From the NCBI GenBank assembly GCA_902363045.1, contig CABIYX010000019.1:1-40630 (forward strand): DNA of 40,630 nt, in the 5' to 3' direction. This document shows positions 31,401 to 39,261 of this stretch, one piece after another (within the stretch, counting starts at the first letter, position 1; each line of letters opens with the position of its first letter). The stretch comes from Clostridiales bacterium. GTDB taxonomy: Bacteria; Bacillota; Clostridia; Oscillospirales; Oscillospiraceae. The position numbers and the translations under genes were made by a program. The notes below the pieces were generated by a model that saw only the letters and a program-made list of their open reading frames with translations, was not told where the DNA came from and ran no database searches.

Positions 31401-33670
31401 AATTCACGCACGGAATAGACGCCAGGCTCCAGATCGGAGATCAGGATCTCGCCATTGGAATTGGTGGTGCGGTCCAGGTAGTGGCTGCCATCCTCGATCT
31501 TGGCGATGCGGAACGTGACCCCGGCCAGCCGGGAGCCGTCGCTGCTCAGCTTGATGAGCTGGAGAGAAGGTTTGATGTGATTGGTGAAAACGAACTGGGC
31601 ATCTTCATTGGGCTTCAGCTCGATGATACGCTGGGCCTCGTCGATCACATAGCCGTCGCAGGATTTTTCAGTCACTACATAGGAGCCAGGGGGGAGCATG
31701 GAAAGGTCGATTTCTCCATTTTCGTCCGTCCAGAACTCCTGGGGTCCATAGGTCCCCTCCACCGATTTGATCTCGAATACAGCGTTGGGGATGACCTTGG
31801 AGGGGTCGTCGGAATCCACCTTCACCAGCCGCAATCCGGGCTTGACATCGTTGAAGAACAACAGCTCCTTAATGCCGTCTCCGGCGTGGAGCTCTACCTC
31901 CTGGGGAGTGGTGTCCAAAATGTGCCCCTCATCGCCGGTATCTACTTCAAACGCCCGGTAGGTGCCGGGCTCCACATTGGTGAGCAAAATCTCGCCGAAC
32001 TGGTCCGTCTTGAAATTGCCTAAAAATTCGCCGTCCCGATAGACGGCGAAGGTGACATTGGGCATGGCGACCATATTTTTTCGATCATACTTGATGATCC
32101 GCAATCCCGGTAACTCCTCGTTGATGATAGGGATTGTAGTGGTTTCGCCAGCAACCACCGTGGCGGTGTAGACGGTATCATCCAGCTTCCAGCCTGCCGG
32201 CGCTGTGATTTCCTGGATACGATATGCCCCCAAGGGGATCTCATCAAAAATAGCGACTCCCGCGCTGGTCGTCGTCGCAGTCCAGGTCTGGCCGCTTTCG
32301 ATATGCTCAATTTTGATGACCGCCCCCGGCAAATTCATGCCAGTGTCGGATTTTTTCTCGATACGCAGTGTGCCATAGGGATCATTAAAAAATGTCACCT
32401 CGGCTACTTCATCGTAGACGACAGTGACATTCTGTGCTGGCTCTTCGCTGATGATATAATGGGAGGGGGCTTGACGCTCAATTACGGTATAATTCCCCAC
32501 TTTGCTCAGCGGAATTTCGATACGGCCATCCCCATTGGTCGCAAAGGTACCGATGGAGTCACCATCCGGGCCGATGACCTCGAACAGTGCCCCACTAATT
32601 GGAATCTCGGTGCCGGTCTCATATTTGAGGATTCGCAAGCCGGTGTCGGGGGTGTCTATCTCAGAATCTTCATAGTTGCTGTATGCAGACAATTTCATGC
32701 TGGTTGTCGGATCCGTATCGACAACATAGTTTTGCAGATTTCCGTACTGATCCTTTTCTTGACAAACAGCGAAAAATACGGCGTACTTGTATACGTTGGT
32801 GCTGAATGATAGTTGGACACTTCCGGTATTCCCTTGTACGCTTTCCAGCGGATACAGCACTTTGAACTTTCCGGCGTAGCCATCTCCGGTACTTTCTGTG
32901 GTGATCGATGTAATGTCCTGATTGGACATATTTACAATACGGGTCCCTTCAGGCACATCGTCCGGATTGGTAAACGCGACTTTCACATCATAGTCGCACA
33001 CCCATGTTTTCGACCAGAACGTGAATATTTGCTGCTTATACTGCTTCCCATCTACCGTTACCAGATAGGCTGTATCCCGATCCGGCGTACAGGTAATTTC
33101 AGGCGACAGTGCTTCGTTCCATGCGGTCCCTCGGGCGTAAATGTCCTTTGCCGCAGCCAACACCTTCTGCGCCCGTGTCAATTCAACCCCGCTCAGATTG
33201 GGATTGACCTTCAGGTTGTTGATGTCCCAATCACTGATGAGATAACACCACAGCGCCATCTTGGTGGCGTAATAGCCCAAATATTTATTTTCGAGCCCAA
33301 GTTCCTGCAAGCTCCGGGTCGGGTATCCGTTGGCCACAATTCCAAGCACCTTCGGATCGCTTGCCTTCTCGTCTGCCAGGTACTCGATGCTTTCTCCGAC
33401 CTCAACAGTCTGTGGTACACCATATTGATTCGGGTTTACACAGTACGCTGGAATTTCGCGGACCTGACCACTTCCATTATCAAAATTATAATAGGTGTAA
33501 ATCTGGGATTGTATCTTGCCGTTGATGGACAGGTAGGACATCTTCGTGCCGCCATTATATATATCAATTTCACCAAGCGCTTCATCAATGCTGGAGGCGG
33601 CGGCGGAGGCCGGGAAGAGTCCCAGTGCCATAATTAAGGCCAGAAGCATACTAAAAAATCTTTTTTTCAT
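28469..33670 (-). CDS. Giant Cna-B/SpaA-type repeat surface adhesin
   Basis: This 1733-aa protein has a signal peptide (KKRFFSMLLALIMALGLFPASAAA). An N-terminal thioester-type domain follows, with Cys77 in YCVNP. Then come 13 Cna-B/SpaA-like domains, each opening with a G-x-L-x-I-x-K-type strand. A DUF11-like domain follows (about 1560-1720). The protein ends abruptly in LPKTGY. Cna-B domains normally carry lysine-asparagine isopeptide bonds that make stiff fibres. Two features are odd: the expected TQxA glutamine is replaced by Lys137 (ATKMALW), and the LPKTG motif lacks the usual membrane helix and charged tail. The start at ATG 33670 follows GGAGG by 6 bases and begins the signal peptide. 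It probably mediates contact between mating cells or host adhesion. Confidence 0.9.
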   Translation of the reverse strand: MKKRFFSMLLALIMALGLFPASAAASSIDEALGEIDIYNGGTKMSYLSINGKIQSQIYTYYNFDNGSGQVREIPAYCVNPNQYGVPQTVEVGESIEYLADEKASDPKVLGIVANGYPTRSLQELGLENKYLGYYATKMALWCYLISDWDINNLKVNPNLSGVELTRAQKVLAAAKDIYARGTAWNEALSPEITCTPDRDTAYLVTVDGKQYKQQIFTFWSKTWVCDYDVKVAFTNPDDVPEGTRIVNMSNQDITSITTESTGDGYAGKFKVLYPLESVQGNTGSVQLSFSTNVYKYAVFFAVCQEKDQYGNLQNYVVDTDPTTSMKLSAYSNYEDSEIDTPDTGLRILKYETGTEIPISGALFEVIGPDGDSIGTFATNGDGRIEIPLSKVGNYTVIERQAPSHYIISEEPAQNVTVVYDEVAEVTFFNDPYGTLRIEKKSDTGMNLPGAVIKIEHIESGQTWTATTTSAGVAIFDEIPLGAYRIQEITAPAGWKLDDTVYTATVVAGETTTIPIINEELPGLRIIKYDRKNMVAMPNVTFAVYRDGEFLGNFKTDQFGEILLTNVEPGTYRAFEVDTGDEGHILDTTPQEVELHAGDGIKELLFFNDVKPGLRLVKVDSDDPSKVIPNAVFEIKSVEGTYGPQEFWTDENGEIDLSMLPPGSYVVTEKSCDGYVIDEAQRIIELKPNEDAQFVFTNHIKPSLQLIKLSSDGSRLAGVTFRIAKIEDGSHYLDRTTNSNGEILISDLEPGVYSVRELSSVLDHIPDDTEHHVELFPGQTSTITLTNHKRPNLYIHKSDADTGEPIEHTVYLVKGADGHSIAEVETDENGVAVVENLLPGVVEVIEKSVPEPYLLAEDSQMVTLFPNRDRDVYFQNYKRPTIEIIKENSITHDRIENVPFQVWYASNNTATGEYNDLGVFYTDEEGRIVLSDPDLSLRDGWFRVKELEPAPGFALADPDTQEAFIAAGEGHTFRFSNRPLSAISVWKYDSETGAAIEGAVFQVRYLSGNTSGTGGTVIGTYRTSANGSFTVTGCKAGTYIIEELSSDGSHVIDTPPQTVYLSGEDQEVVQVYFGNSPKGSLLIKKVSSADNSPISDVQFFVTESDGTVVGDSNGYFTTDSAGTILIEGIDPGTTLVVKETRAKDGFLLDNTPQTAQIKAGQTVTLEFRNQPTGQLIIHKLSGDDKKTPLEGVQFKITYSDGSFVDADSGQLSSNGLYWTNSEGQIILSGLTGTVVVTEVESVPGYTIDPNTQSQTVVINPNDTQELYFYNNPIGGIEVIKVNASKTSERIPDTTFEIRRMDDALVDTITTDKNGRAYLPLEDGSYYAIEVEANPDFVLDDTPHYFEVKNGEVTTLRIKNEANSGILIHKVDTSGEGIYGVKFLLYDEDRNPIGEFTSDDNGYVYITSDDLPDGANTSGRFYLRELEAAEGYILDEEYKTVYVRPGRTAEIEWVNEAITGQIQIYKYASEANPVTGDPAGTPLQGAVYEIIHERSGRVVDYITTNARGVAASKPLPLMRYKIREVTAPAYYQLDPTVHDVTLEYAGQIIKIAAYDKPANLKVTVTKTGNKQLLAGDSMRYDLTVANNSNVALENFYLHDQFPTDCSTAKTITTGTYNTRLNYQITYKTNYNDYRVLATNLLSTNNYAFDLSAVQLMQGEVVTDVRLEFGKVPAGFASVVKPTVTVQTSASLANGYQVVNRVDAGGQYMSQWETGRAAWITLIVRLNEPTLPKTGY

Positions 33671-33690
33671 AGGCAACCTCCATAAAAATA

Positions 33691-33721
33691 GGGAGGATGC
33701 CTCCATACGCTGCATCCCCCC
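33691..33721 (-). promoter_or_regulatory. Hairpin with U-run in the adhesin leader (possible attenuator)
   Basis: On the minus strand a 9-of-10-bp stem (GGGGGATGC...GCATCCTCCC) is followed at once by TATTTTTA, 21 bases before the adhesin ATG. A terminator-like structure just ahead of the ribosome site suggests transcript attenuation. Confidence 0.4.
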
Positions 33722-33762
33722 TTCGTGTTGAATGGGTAGTGATTTAGTTGTCGGGATGCAAA

Positions 33763-33791
33763 AAGGAAGTGCGCTCACCGCGCACTTCCTT
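33763..33791 (-). terminator. Terminator of the SLH-protein operon
   Basis: AAGGAAGTGCG pairs perfectly with CGCACTTCCTT around a 7-base loop. On the minus strand TTTTTGC follows. It lies just after the SLH gene stop and before the adhesin leader. Confidence 0.8.
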
Positions 33792-33811
33792 CTCTTTGAG
33801 GCGTTGCTTGT

Positions 33812-35029
33812 TTATATTGTGTAGATTTGGTATTCCGTGTGTTGAAAAATCCCATCTTTGAACACGTCCCAAGCTTGCATGCAGTAGGTGCCAGGGGGGA
33901 CGCTGTTAAAAATGTTGGTGATCTCGCTTGCACGCCAGGGCCAGAACATCTGGTAGGATTCGCCCTCTGGGATAGTCAGCTGGATATGAACTAACTGATT
34001 GCCTTTTGGGCTCAGGACCGGCGCCCCATCTTTCCAGGTGACCGGGTTATCGCCAATGGCATTATACAAAGTGTAGAGCATCCTTCTGGTTTCATAGATA
34101 TTGCAGATTCGGAGATAATCTCCTTTGTCCCCAGTATAATGTCTCGCCTCCGCTTCCGGGAGTTCCGGCTGCTCCAGCAGGCTCCAGTCACAAGTGGGCT
34201 CCGGGAGATCTCCGACAGGCCCTGATGCAAACATATTTTTATCATAGCGGGATACATCAGTGATGGTGTAGTTACTTCCATCATCGCAGCGGATCACATC
34301 TCCAGCCTGTGGAACATAGCGGGACCCATCCGATGGGATATTGATCGAGCCATCGGTATTGTAAGTGATTCCTTGGCGGCCGGAAGCCGAACTCCCTGTC
34401 CCGTCCTGCGGGATATTTTCGCCTGCTTCCCCCGCGGCGGCATCGCCTACTCCAATGGAGCCGCCCTCTGGGCTGCGCATCGCACGGTAGAGGAGAATGG
34501 CCATATCGCCTCTGGTGACAACGCTCTTTTCCGCCAACTCGCTTGGAGCAAGACCGAGGCTGATCAGCTTATCACAAGCAGTGCTGTAATCCCACCCGCT
34601 GGATTCTGGATACCCAAGATGCCGCAGGATTACCGTGCAGGCCACCGCAGGCGTCACCAGATCTGCGGCGCCAAAGCTACCGTCGTCATATCCCACCATC
34701 AGGCCATTGAAGGATAGGTATCCGACATACAATCTGGCCCACTCTGGAACGTCTGGGAATTCGCACTTTCTGGTGTAGAGCTCCCGCTCCGCTTCCAGAT
34801 GTTCCGGATTCACTGTGATCCGGGTCAGAATGACCGCCAGTTCTGTGCGGCTCAAAGTCTGGTCTAAGGCCATGTCTCCGTTTTGGTCGCCGACCATAAC
34901 CCCCTGTTCCGACACATAGCTGGCCGCGGCCCGCAGTTCATCGTTTTGAGCGGCAGCCCCCGCGTTGACGCACATGCTCAGGGCCAAGCCTGCGCACAGT
35001 ACCGCAGACCAAACACGTTTTGCTTTCAT
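33812..35029 (-). CDS. Exported S-layer-homology (SLH) domain protein
   Basis: This 405-aa protein has a signal peptide (KAKRVWSAVLCAGLALSMCVNAGAAA, cleavage near residue 26). Three SLH repeats follow, at about 30-72, 88-132 and 135-172 (for example FPDVPEWARLYVGYLSFNGLM). A linker rich in Gly and Ser and a C-terminal domain of unknown type (about 230-405) complete it. SLH domains bind pyruvylated wall polymers, so the protein is probably held on the cell wall without sortase. The start at ATG 35029 follows GGAGGGAG. The upstream small gene ends 2 bases before it, so the two are coupled. Confidence 0.85.
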   Translation of the reverse strand: MKAKRVWSAVLCAGLALSMCVNAGAAAQNDELRAAASYVSEQGVMVGDQNGDMALDQTLSRTELAVILTRITVNPEHLEAERELYTRKCEFPDVPEWARLYVGYLSFNGLMVGYDDGSFGAADLVTPAVACTVILRHLGYPESSGWDYSTACDKLISLGLAPSELAEKSVVTRGDMAILLYRAMRSPEGGSIGVGDAAAGEAGENIPQDGTGSSASGRQGITYNTDGSINIPSDGSRYVPQAGDVIRCDDGSNYTITDVSRYDKNMFASGPVGDLPEPTCDWSLLEQPELPEAEARHYTGDKGDYLRICNIYETRRMLYTLYNAIGDNPVTWKDGAPVLSPKGNQLVHIQLTIPEGESYQMFWPWRASEITNIFNSVPPGTYCMQAWDVFKDGIFQHTEYQIYTI

Positions 35030-35030
35030 T

Positions 35031-35246
35031 TCAGGCTCCCTCCTCATAAAGTGTCGTGCTTGCGCTTAACCGAAGCACCTTCCGTTTAGCGTCATACTGG
35101 CAATCATCGAAGCTGTAAATGCCCCACAGCGCCAGCTGTTCCGCTATATTGGAAGGGACATCGAACGTGAGATCCATGCGCAGATTGATCCTGCCTGTGT
35201 CGTCCTTTTGACAGCCGGATTGACGGAATGGGAATTCACAGACCAT
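35031..35246 (-). CDS. Small protein of unknown function, coupled to the SLH gene
   Basis: This 71-aa soluble protein has no signal. It starts at ATG 35246, 6 bases after GAGGTG, and its stop lies in the ribosome-site region of the SLH gene. It directly follows a good promoter (35294-35322), so it heads that operon. No motif is recognised. Confidence 0.6.
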   Translation of the reverse strand: MVCEFPFRQSGCQKDDTGRINLRMDLTFDVPSNIAEQLALWGIYSFDDCQYDAKRKVLRLSASTTLYEEGA

Positions 35247-35293
35247 GACAAGCACCTCGTTTCCTTTTTGTTTGCAGCGCCTCTTACAGCCTC

Positions 35294-35322
35294 ACAATAA
35301 TACAGGAAATCCAGCTTGTCAA
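35294..35322 (-). promoter_or_regulatory. Promoter of the small gene/SLH operon
   Basis: On the minus strand TTGACA (35322-35317), a 17-bp spacer and TATTGT (35299-35294) form a near-consensus sigma-A promoter. Transcription would start about 40 bases before the small gene. Confidence 0.75.
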
Positions 35323-35358
35323 AGGTTTTTTATTCGGTAAAAGGACGTTATTTCGCAC

Positions 35359-35379
35359 TTTGGGCAATCAGTGCCCAAA
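35359..35379. repeat. Palindrome TTTGGGCA-N5-TGCCCAAA upstream of the SLH promoter
   Basis: A perfect 8-bp inverted repeat with a 5-base centre lies 37 bases upstream of the -35 element and downstream of the sortase stop. It may be a binding site for an activator or a weak terminator of the sortase operon. Confidence 0.45.
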
Positions 35380-35439
35380 TTCCATCTTTGCGCCTCTTTT
35401 GGGGCAAAAACGAACTCAAAAAAATTGAATTTGAATTTT

Positions 35440-36186
35440 TTATGAACTCACTTCAATCCCCTGGACACAGACGCGCTTGGTTGGCTGATCCGCCAGACAT
35501 GTAATCAAAGTGATCCGATTGTCTGATGTGGCGTTCAAATAGCTCCAGTCAGTCCAGTCGATGATCCCTACATAGCTGACGGAATAGGTGCGGGTTCCCA
35601 AACTTGTCTCATAGCGGATGGCATCACCGACCTCCAGATTTTTAATAGAGCCGATATTATGGCTGGAGCCCCGATTGTGTCCACACAAACCAATGTTCCC
35701 GCTCCATGCGCTCGTGCTGGGGAAGTGCCCCACACCTTTCCGCATGGACGCGGAGGATGTTCCATCATAGACCCGGTAACGGATGCCCAGGCTTGGGATT
35801 GAAAGAGTGCCTATGCTGCCGTTTGCCTGCTCTACGTCGCTGACAGGGGTAAAGGCCGTCACTGGGGTAACAGACGGTCCTCCCCACTGAAGCGGGTAAT
35901 CATTGGAAGTCCCGTCTGGATAGATGCTTCCGGAAGAACTGCCAATGCCATACTCAATGGTGTTCCACGCCAACGGGGAAGGTGCGCTGTCAGCCAGAGG
36001 GTCTAAAAAATCCACCGCATTCTGGCCGCCGTAATTGTACTGAGCGCCATAAACCTCCTCATACGCAGTGCTTCCGTAATAGTCGGCTGGGGCTTTTGTT
36101 TCAAAAGAGTAATCGGCAGCCATTGCCGGCGTGCTGAGCAGCATACACCCCATCAGAGCGAGTGTGATGCGCTGGAACAGTTTCAT
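35440..36186 (-). CDS. Sortase (class D-like transpeptidase)
   Basis: This 248-aa protein has an N-terminal signal or anchor (about 5-23). A linker rich in Tyr, Gly and Ser (to about 120) precedes the sortase beta-barrel. The catalytic residues are visible as His170 (LCGHNRG), Cys230 (ITLITC) and Arg238 (TKRVCVQG). The CLA after the cysteine and the short end resemble class D/E enzymes more than the house-keeping class A. The likely substrate is the LPKTG motif of the giant adhesin nearby. Its ATG overlaps the upstream stop by 4 bases. It is the last gene of the surface operon that starts at 38173. Confidence 0.85.
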   Translation of the reverse strand: MKLFQRITLALMGCMLLSTPAMAADYSFETKAPADYYGSTAYEEVYGAQYNYGGQNAVDFLDPLADSAPSPLAWNTIEYGIGSSSGSIYPDGTSNDYPLQWGGPSVTPVTAFTPVSDVEQANGSIGTLSIPSLGIRYRVYDGTSSASMRKGVGHFPSTSAWSGNIGLCGHNRGSSHNIGSIKNLEVGDAIRYETSLGTRTYSVSYVGIIDWTDWSYLNATSDNRITLITCLADQPTKRVCVQGIEVSS

Positions 36187-37289
36187 AGTTCAGATCCCTC
36201 CTTATCCTCGTCCTTGACCGCAAACCAATAATTTTCTGTTTCGTTCCCGTCAATGGGTTCTACCAGATGCGTACGCACCCCATCATAAAGGCGGATGCTG
36301 ATGATCCGTCCGGCCAGCTTCCGGGCCAGCTTGTTTTTCAATTCCACGCTGGAATCTCCCGCGGGGTATTCTTTCAGCTTGGTAAAGTCCAGCTTTGGAT
36401 TGCGTACAGCTATGCGCTGCCTGCCCAGCTTTTTATATGCAACACCTTTTGCGTTCATCGCATAGATGGCCGCATTTGGCCGGCGCAGATATAGAAAAGC
36501 CAGGATAGCCGCAAGCAGCGCCAATCCGGCTGCCAGCAGAGCTAGAATCGGAAGCCCAATCGAAAATTCAGGTTTCAGCATTGTCCCCAGATAGGTCACC
36601 GTATATTGGACGGAGCCAATCCCTTCTGATGTGATCTCGCCCGTATAGGTGGCCGTGGTGATGTATCCGGTTGCCGCGCTCCGGCTTCCGGTAGCCTGGT
36701 AGGTTGCGGTAGCTGTATAGGAAGTTGGCACCAGGGTATCGTCTGCCAGACCTGTCCCTGTCACCGCCCAGGAGATGTTGCTGAGGGACAGCGTCTTTCC
36801 GTCCTTTACTGTGGTAGTCGGGACATAAGACGGGTCATTTCTGGGGAGCCCGGTAAACTGCTTTGTGTCCGTAATGGTGTAATACTTAGTGGTATAGCCG
36901 GCCGCTTCTGTTTGAAGCGTAGTGTGGTCCAGGGTAAGCACGCCGGAATATCCATCCTTGCTGTATTCCATGGTCGGCGCCAGCTGCTCCAGGATTGCGG
37001 CCAGAGAATCGCTGCTGGTCGTTACGGTCACAGTTTCCGTATGCGCCTTGGAATCATGGAATGTCTGGTCTTCCTTTACCGTTTCCAAATGCTCATAGTG
37101 GTAGCCCTCAAGATCAAACGGCTCGTCAACCAGTTCGGATGGATCATCCTCTGGGCTGAGTTGGTAGGTCTTGATGATCAGCTGCCGGCCATCCCGGTTT
37201 TCTGTCACAGAGCTTTCCGGGATATATGCCGCGGAAACAGGTATGCTCAGCAGACAGAGCAGCGATAAAAATACAGCCAGCCTCCTCAT
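36183..37289 (-). CDS. Exported single-pass membrane protein of the surface operon
   Basis: This 368-aa protein has a signal peptide (RRLAVFLSLLCLLSIPVSA) and a threonine- and tyrosine-rich extracellular part of about 240 residues. One membrane helix (about 255-280, LPILALLAAGLALLAAILAFLYL) and a basic cytoplasmic domain of about 95 residues follow. It has no known catalytic motif. The start at ATG 37289 gives the signal peptide and overlaps the stop of the 29-aa peptide gene. Placed before the sortase with a 4-base overlap, it is probably a partner in assembling or sensing surface proteins. Confidence 0.75.
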   Translation of the reverse strand: MRRLAVFLSLLCLLSIPVSAAYIPESSVTENRDGRQLIIKTYQLSPEDDPSELVDEPFDLEGYHYEHLETVKEDQTFHDSKAHTETVTVTTSSDSLAAILEQLAPTMEYSKDGYSGVLTLDHTTLQTEAAGYTTKYYTITDTKQFTGLPRNDPSYVPTTTVKDGKTLSLSNISWAVTGTGLADDTLVPTSYTATATYQATGSRSAATGYITTATYTGEITSEGIGSVQYTVTYLGTMLKPEFSIGLPILALLAAGLALLAAILAFLYLRRPNAAIYAMNAKGVAYKKLGRQRIAVRNPKLDFTKLKEYPAGDSSVELKNKLARKLAGRIISIRLYDGVRTHLVEPIDGNETENYWFAVKDEDKEGSEL

Positions 37290-37375
37290 GCGTGTTTCCA
37301 CCACCTTCTGTACAGAGCGTAGAGCAGCGCTGGGACAGCTGCCGCGGCACAGGTCAGGATCAGTTTCTGCTTCAT
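37286..37375 (-). CDS. 29-aa single-helix membrane peptide
   Basis: This short gene starts at ATG 37375 after GGAGG (about 8 bases). It codes MKQKLILTCAAAAVPALLYA followed by LYRRWWKHA: one hydrophobic helix and a cationic, tryptophan-containing tail. Both ends overlap neighbours by ATGA (with the RelE-like gene at 37372 and the membrane protein at 37289). That double overlap, with a ribosome site, makes translation very likely. It may be a small subunit of the membrane protein or a toxin-like peptide; the function is unknown. Confidence 0.65.
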   Translation of the reverse strand: MKQKLILTCAAAAVPALLYALYRRWWKHA

Positions 37376-37782
37376 TTTGTTTTTCCTCCATTCACAAAAA
37401 ATTCTATGGACAGCTCCTGATAGGAGCATGAGCCATCACGCATTCGGTCCAGCAGGCTCAGTGAGGACTCCAAAGCCTGCATAGTATCGCGCCGGTGCTG
37501 CTTGACAAATGGGGTCAAAAAGAGCACATCGCCATCTGGCGTCATGGTAAAGATGATGCGGACCAGGGTTTTTGACTTGGCGCGCAGCTCATAGAGACTG
37601 CTGTACCGTTCCAGTGTGAAATGCTTTACATAGGGCTCCCGCATGACGGAAACTGGGGCCTGAAGCATGAGCGCGAACAGTGACAGGAGCTTCTGCCGCT
37701 GCTTCTCGTTCAGTTCGTCATTGAAGAAATCATACAAAGGCGGCGTTTTATCACTGGGCATTGCGATCATCAGCTTGGACAT
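37372..37782 (-). CDS. RelE/HigB-like protein (Gp49 family)
   Basis: This 136-aa protein has a C-terminal half that matches the phage Gp49-like RelE/HigB fold. It has LYELRAKSKTLVRIIFTM, a turn, LFLTPFVKQ and a helix with the QALESSLSLLDRM pattern. Family members cut mRNA on ribosomes as toxins. Here the N-terminal 40 residues are extra, and no HTH antitoxin follows; the neighbours are surface genes. The product may be a domesticated regulator. The start at ATG 37782 follows GAGGAGG by 7 bases. Confidence 0.7.
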   Translation of the reverse strand: MSKLMIAMPSDKTPPLYDFFNDELNEKQRQKLLSLFALMLQAPVSVMREPYVKHFTLERYSSLYELRAKSKTLVRIIFTMTPDGDVLFLTPFVKQHRRDTMQALESSLSLLDRMRDGSCSYQELSIEFFVNGGKTK

Positions 37783-38173
37783 AACTTTCCTCCTCACGAA
37801 ATACTTCGGTCAGCGATTCCACAAAACCGATTGAGAATATCTTTAATGCTTTCGGTGAGCCCATCAGCCACCAAACGGGGTCTGGCAGGGGCTTTCTAAG
37901 CTGGTCATACTGCAGCGACAGAAAAAGGTAGATGCCCTTATAGTCCTTTCGCCCTGACAGTTCATCAAAAGAGGCCAGCACTGTGCCAACAGTCGATTTT
38001 GCATAGCTGTCACACAGGTTATAGTAGAATTGAGCCGCATAAATCCTTGTGAATAAGCGCATGTTCTCTACGTTGATTTCTCCATCTCTTTTGACAATCC
38101 CCATCTGATAAAGCCTGCTGAGCAGTGGACCATCCATGGGACGGGCGGTGGAGGGCGTTCCTGCTGCTGTCAT
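37751..38173 (-). CDS. Protein of unknown function, possible partner of the RelE-like protein
   Basis: This 140-aa soluble, helix-rich protein has repeated aromatic residues (TRIYAAQFYYNLCDSYAK, YLFLSLQYDQL). Its last 32 bases overlap the RelE-like gene, which suggests coupled translation and a possible antitoxin role. No HTH or other DNA-binding motif is seen. The start at ATG 38173 has AGAGGA upstream; the longer frame lacks a site. It heads the surface operon, after the parB terminator. Confidence 0.55.
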   Translation of the reverse strand: MTAAGTPSTARPMDGPLLSRLYQMGIVKRDGEINVENMRLFTRIYAAQFYYNLCDSYAKSTVGTVLASFDELSGRKDYKGIYLFLSLQYDQLRKPLPDPVWWLMGSPKALKIFSIGFVESLTEVFREEESYVQADDRNAQ

Positions 38174-38210
38174 TTTGATCCATCCTCTCGTTGTAAAATG
38201 TGAAATGGGC

Positions 38211-38250
38211 AAAAAGAAAGGGCTGATGGCGGATGAAGCCATCATGCCCT
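38211..38250 (-). terminator. Terminator of parAB
   Basis: AGGGC-TGATGGC pairs with GCCATCA-T-GCCCT, with one bulge. On the minus strand CTTTCTTTTTG follows, 7 bases after the parB stop codon. Confidence 0.8.
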
Positions 38251-38256
38251 AACTTT

Positions 38257-39261
38257 TTATGCGGATGATGTGTTCCTTCCTGACTGGAAGTAAAAATCAA
38301 GAGCTTTTTCTACAATTTTAGAGATTTCTTTTTGAGACGCACCTTCCGAAAAATACTTCCCGCAGCTTCTGGGGAGGCGGACAGATACCGGGCCCCGATC
38401 TGGCTTTGCCGGTTTCTCGCAGGCCAGCAGTTCTAAAATACGCTGTTGACCCAGCTTTCCTTGTTCAAACTCTTCCCGGAGCAGCTTGGCCTTCCCCTTG
38501 GACACGGTCGCGCCATGCTGGGAAATTACTTGGTGGATGCAGGCTTGCAGGGTGGAGTTCTCAATAAAGCTGATTTCATAGGCGGCCAGCTGCCCAATCT
38601 TTTTGCTCTCGTCCAGTAAAAGGAGCAGTGGACGGTACAGTGTGGCAAGACGGCAGTACTTGGAGATTTTATCTCTCGTCAGTTCGTACTCCTCGGCCAC
38701 CTTGGCGTCCGTGTGCAACTTCTCCTGACAGTCAGGAGAAGTTGCGTCATCGTCCTCCACTCTTGCCACGAGGAGATCTGTCCGCCGGCCTTGCTGCTTC
38801 ATAACATTGTAATGGGCCGCCACACACAGCACTCGCTGGGAAAAGCGCAGATCGGACAACGACCTCTGCTGAAAATTCATTTCAAAGAACAGGTCTTCCG
38901 CCATCTTGGGCGTCAGGTCCGTGCGGATGACCGCGGAGACTGTGGTGAGTCCAGCGAGCTTTGACGCGTTGACCCGGTTATGTCCACTGATGATGATGTG
39001 CCGGCCATCTGTTGTTTTCCAGACCAAAATAGGCGTTTGCACACCGTGCTTTTGGATGCTGGAGATCATACCGGACAGGCGAGCCCCGGTATAGAGGGGG
39101 AAATGTTCCTCGTGATTTGGATACCCCTCCAAAAGCTCCAGTGGAAGGACCTCTGTGATGAAGGTACTGGTTTCAGGCTGTTCTCCGGGCTTGACAGGGA
39201 AATTGATCATATCGGCAAACGTCTGGAACTGGATTTTTGGCTGTCCATCCTTAACCCGCAT
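38257..39261 (-). CDS. parB: ParB-family partition protein
   Basis: This 334-aa protein has the ParB/Sulfiredoxin N-terminal domain (about 50-150): a YTGARLSGMISSIQKHGVQTPI helix-strand, then IISGHNRVNASKLAG, the conserved GHNR/GxRR-type CTP-binding box. A helix-turn-helix part (about 185-260) begins AKVAEEYELTRDKISKYCRL. The C-terminus is basic. ParB binds centromere-like sites and is moved by ParA. The ATG overlaps the parA stop by 11 bases. The pair, with RepA, shows that the element is built to persist as an extrachromosomal circle for part of its cycle. Confidence 0.9.
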   Translation of the reverse strand: MRVKDGQPKIQFQTFADMINFPVKPGEQPETSTFITEVLPLELLEGYPNHEEHFPLYTGARLSGMISSIQKHGVQTPILVWKTTDGRHIIISGHNRVNASKLAGLTTVSAVIRTDLTPKMAEDLFFEMNFQQRSLSDLRFSQRVLCVAAHYNVMKQQGRRTDLLVARVEDDDATSPDCQEKLHTDAKVAEEYELTRDKISKYCRLATLYRPLLLLLDESKKIGQLAAYEISFIENSTLQACIHQVISQHGATVSKGKAKLLREEFEQGKLGQQRILELLACEKPAKPDRGPVSVRLPRSCGKYFSEGASQKEISKIVEKALDFYFQSGRNTSSA

